Source: Deinococcus multiflagellatus (GTDB lineage: Bacteria; Deinococcota; Deinococci; Deinococcales; Deinococcaceae). From it: 64,000 nucleotides of DNA. The stretch is taken from contig NZ_JAIQXV010000003.1 of NCBI RefSeq assembly GCF_020166415.1, forward strand, positions 62,001 to 126,000. Reading direction: 5' to 3'. Every line of letters starts with the position of its first letter. Position 1 is the stretch's first letter. Below are positions 62,554 to 64,000 of the stretch, one piece after another. A program made the position numbers and the translations under genes. Under the pieces are notes generated by a model. It was given only the letters and a program-made list of their open reading frames with translations. It had not been told where the DNA came from and did not search any database.

Positions 62554-64000
62554 TTACTGCCGCACGATCTTGTCCACCTCAGCGCTGCCCGTGTAGGTGG
62601 TGGGCGCGTTCAGGAACCCCTTGAGCACCACCCGCCACGTGCCCGCCACCGGCTTGGGAATGCTGACCGCTTCGCCCGTGCTGGTGCCCTGGGCGCTGGA
62701 GCCCACCAGTTGCCCAGCCGGGTTGTAGACCTCCAGGTCCAGGTCGAAAGCGGGGTTGCCCCATTCGGTGGCCACGCGCAGCACGCTCGCGCCGCTGGGC
62801 ACATTCAGGGTCTGGGTATGCTCGGCGTTCTGCACGCAGCCGGCGGTCGGGGCACACACGGCCGCCCCCACAGTGCCGGTCCAGCCGGGCAGCGCGGTGG
62901 TCTGCACGCTGTAGCGCACAGGGTTCAGGCGCACGGCTTCACGCACGGCGGCGTTGGCGTCCACATACCCGTAGCCCACTTCCCACTCCTCGCGCTGCTT
63001 GACCACCACCTGGTTGGGGTCCAGGCCGCTGCCCGTTTGCGCGGCGTAGTACATCTTGCGACTGGTCTTCTTGAAGGTCGCCAGGATGCTGTCCAGGTTC
63101 ATCTTGGGGTTGGCTTCCAGCATCAGGGCCACCACACCGCTGATGTGCGGGGTCGCCATGCTGGTGCCGCTGATGGTGCTGTAACGGGGGTTGTCCACGT
63201 CGGGCACGGTGGTGGCGGCCAGCCCCGTCAGGGCGCGCGCCGCGCTGATGTCCACGCCGGGGGCGGTGACATCCGGGTGCACCAGGGGATCACCCGCGCG
63301 GCCACGGCTGGAAAAGTCGCCCAGGTAACCCTGCTTGTCGCCGGCCGCCACGCTCATCACGCAGGGGCTGGCCGAGTAGGGGTTGAGGGTGTTGGCGCCG
63401 GGGCCCTCGTTGCCAGCGGCGAACACCACGACCATACCCGCTTCATAGGCGCGCTTGGCCGCGAGGCTGATGGGGTTGTACGGCGCAAATTCGCCGCTGG
63501 AGCCCCAGGAGTTGCTGATCACGCGGATGTTGTAGGTTTCGCGGATCTCGGGTTTCATCAGGTAGTCAAAGCCCTGCAGCGCGTACAGGATGCTCAGGCC
63601 CTCGCCCGCGCCCACACCCACGATGGTGGCGCCGGGGGCCACGCCGCGCCGCTCGCGTGCGCCGGCCGACGCCGCGCCCGAGCCGCCAATGGTGCTGGCC
63701 ACGTGCGTGCCGTGCCCGCTGCTGGTGTCGGTGTTGGGCAGGTCCACGTACAGGTAGCCGCCGGCCGGGGTGTCGGTCAGGGGGCCTGCCAGCTTCACGT
63801 TCTTGGCCACATGCGTAAGGTCCGGGTGGGTGCCGTCCACGCCCGAGTCAATGATGCCCACGCCCACGCCGCGCCCGGTGACGCCGTAGGTGTTGCGCGC
63901 CACATCGGCCCCGATGAACTTGACGCTTTCGGCCAGCTTGTAGCTCAGGGGGGCGTCCTGGTAGATGGACACGAGGCCCGGCAGGTTGGCCTGCAGCTGC
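62554..64000 (-). CDS. Subtilisin-like (S8) serine protease with C-terminal PPC-like domain (5' end outside window)
   Basis: The frame is open to the right edge, so the N-terminus, including signal and prodomain start, is missing. The catalytic triad is visible: Asp in GIIDSGVDGTHPD, His in SGHGTHVAST, Ser in GTSMATPHISG; the oxyanion Asn is in AAGNEGPGAN. The last 110 residues (after PTAGCVQNAEHTQTLNVPSG) are a pre-peptidase C-terminal-like beta domain (FDLDLEVYNPAGQLVG). It is a secreted protease. Confidence 0.92.
   Translation of the reverse strand, partial: QLQANLPGLVSIYQDAPLSYKLAESVKFIGADVARNTYGVTGRGVGVGIIDSGVDGTHPDLTHVAKNVKLAGPLTDTPAGGYLYVDLPNTDTSSGHGTHVASTIGGSGAASAGARERRGVAPGATIVGVGAGEGLSILYALQGFDYLMKPEIRETYNIRVISNSWGSSGEFAPYNPISLAAKRAYEAGMVVVFAAGNEGPGANTLNPYSASPCVMSVAAGDKQGYLGDFSSRGRAGDPLVHPDVTAPGVDISAARALTGLAATTVPDVDNPRYSTISGTSMATPHISGVVALMLEANPKMNLDSILATFKKTSRKMYYAAQTGSGLDPNQVVVKQREEWEVGYGYVDANAAVREAVRLNPVRYSVQTTALPGWTGTVGAAVCAPTAGCVQNAEHTQTLNVPSGASVLRVATEWGNPAFDLDLEVYNPAGQLVGSSAQGTSTGEAVSIPKPVAGTWRVVLKGFLNAPTTYTGSAEVDKIVRQ

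Overview
The window looks like a Deinococcus chromosome. Supporting traits are high-GC coding DNA, an 81-residue ribosomal protein L28 of Deinococcus type, a Ro60/Rsr gene preceded by tRNA-like RNAs, a PilMNO-(P/W)-Q operon, and many genes starting exactly 7 nt after a TANNNT hexamer, the leaderless promoter layout known in Deinococcus. The identification is an inference from gene content; no search was run.

Layout. 1-5650: end of a serine beta-lactamase-like hydrolase, then a zinc operon on the minus strand (G3E GTPase, rpmB, znuA, znuC, znuB) with a Fur/Zur-like box shared with a divergent unknown gene. 5612-8767: small membrane protein, ribF, Nudix hydrolase, dGTPase-like gene. 8855-12564: tRNA-Ile followed by an AT-rich one-gene island (HD domain fused to an Hsp90/GHKL-type ATPase) bounded by a 49-bp duplication of the tRNA 3' end; no integrase is inside. 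12734-25156: secreted micropeptide, CBS-domain protein, lipA-lipB, GNAT, rplS, two HAD phosphatases, ABC ATPase, stomatin/NfeD pair, rplM-rpsI. 25320-34936: shikimate genes (aroC-aroK-aroB-aroQ plus a CPCC protein) and the type IV pilus operon. 35205-48683: lipoprotein, murF, secreted 5'-nucleotidase, rsr with its upstream tRNA-like RNA array, a von Willebrand type D protein, a DAK-type kinase with an Asp23 partner, and a leucyl aminopeptidase. 48754-55594: ParB-like protein, sulfite-oxidase-like protein, Mug DNA glycosylase, HD-GYP protein, PfkB kinase and small unknowns. 55633-62086: cytochrome c maturation operon (ccmC-D-E-F-G-H, a TPR-cytochrome c fusion, Rieske protein, GNAT). 62554-64000: subtilisin-like protease cut by the right edge.

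Three things stand out. First, the rsr locus: about 1.2 kb of tRNA-like RNA precedes rsr on the same strand. Six copies of one hairpin (GGGCCGA core) occur there, three of them inside tRNA-like folds, two of which have roughly 66-67 nt inserted where the anticodon loop should be. Second, the tRNA-Ile cargo island, whose only gene appears to have an amber codon at position 13 just after its best ribosome binding site. Third, tandem arrays of degenerate 7-base units, each array with its own word, which fill several intergenic regions, often as inverted pairs between convergent genes, and sometimes run into the stop codons.
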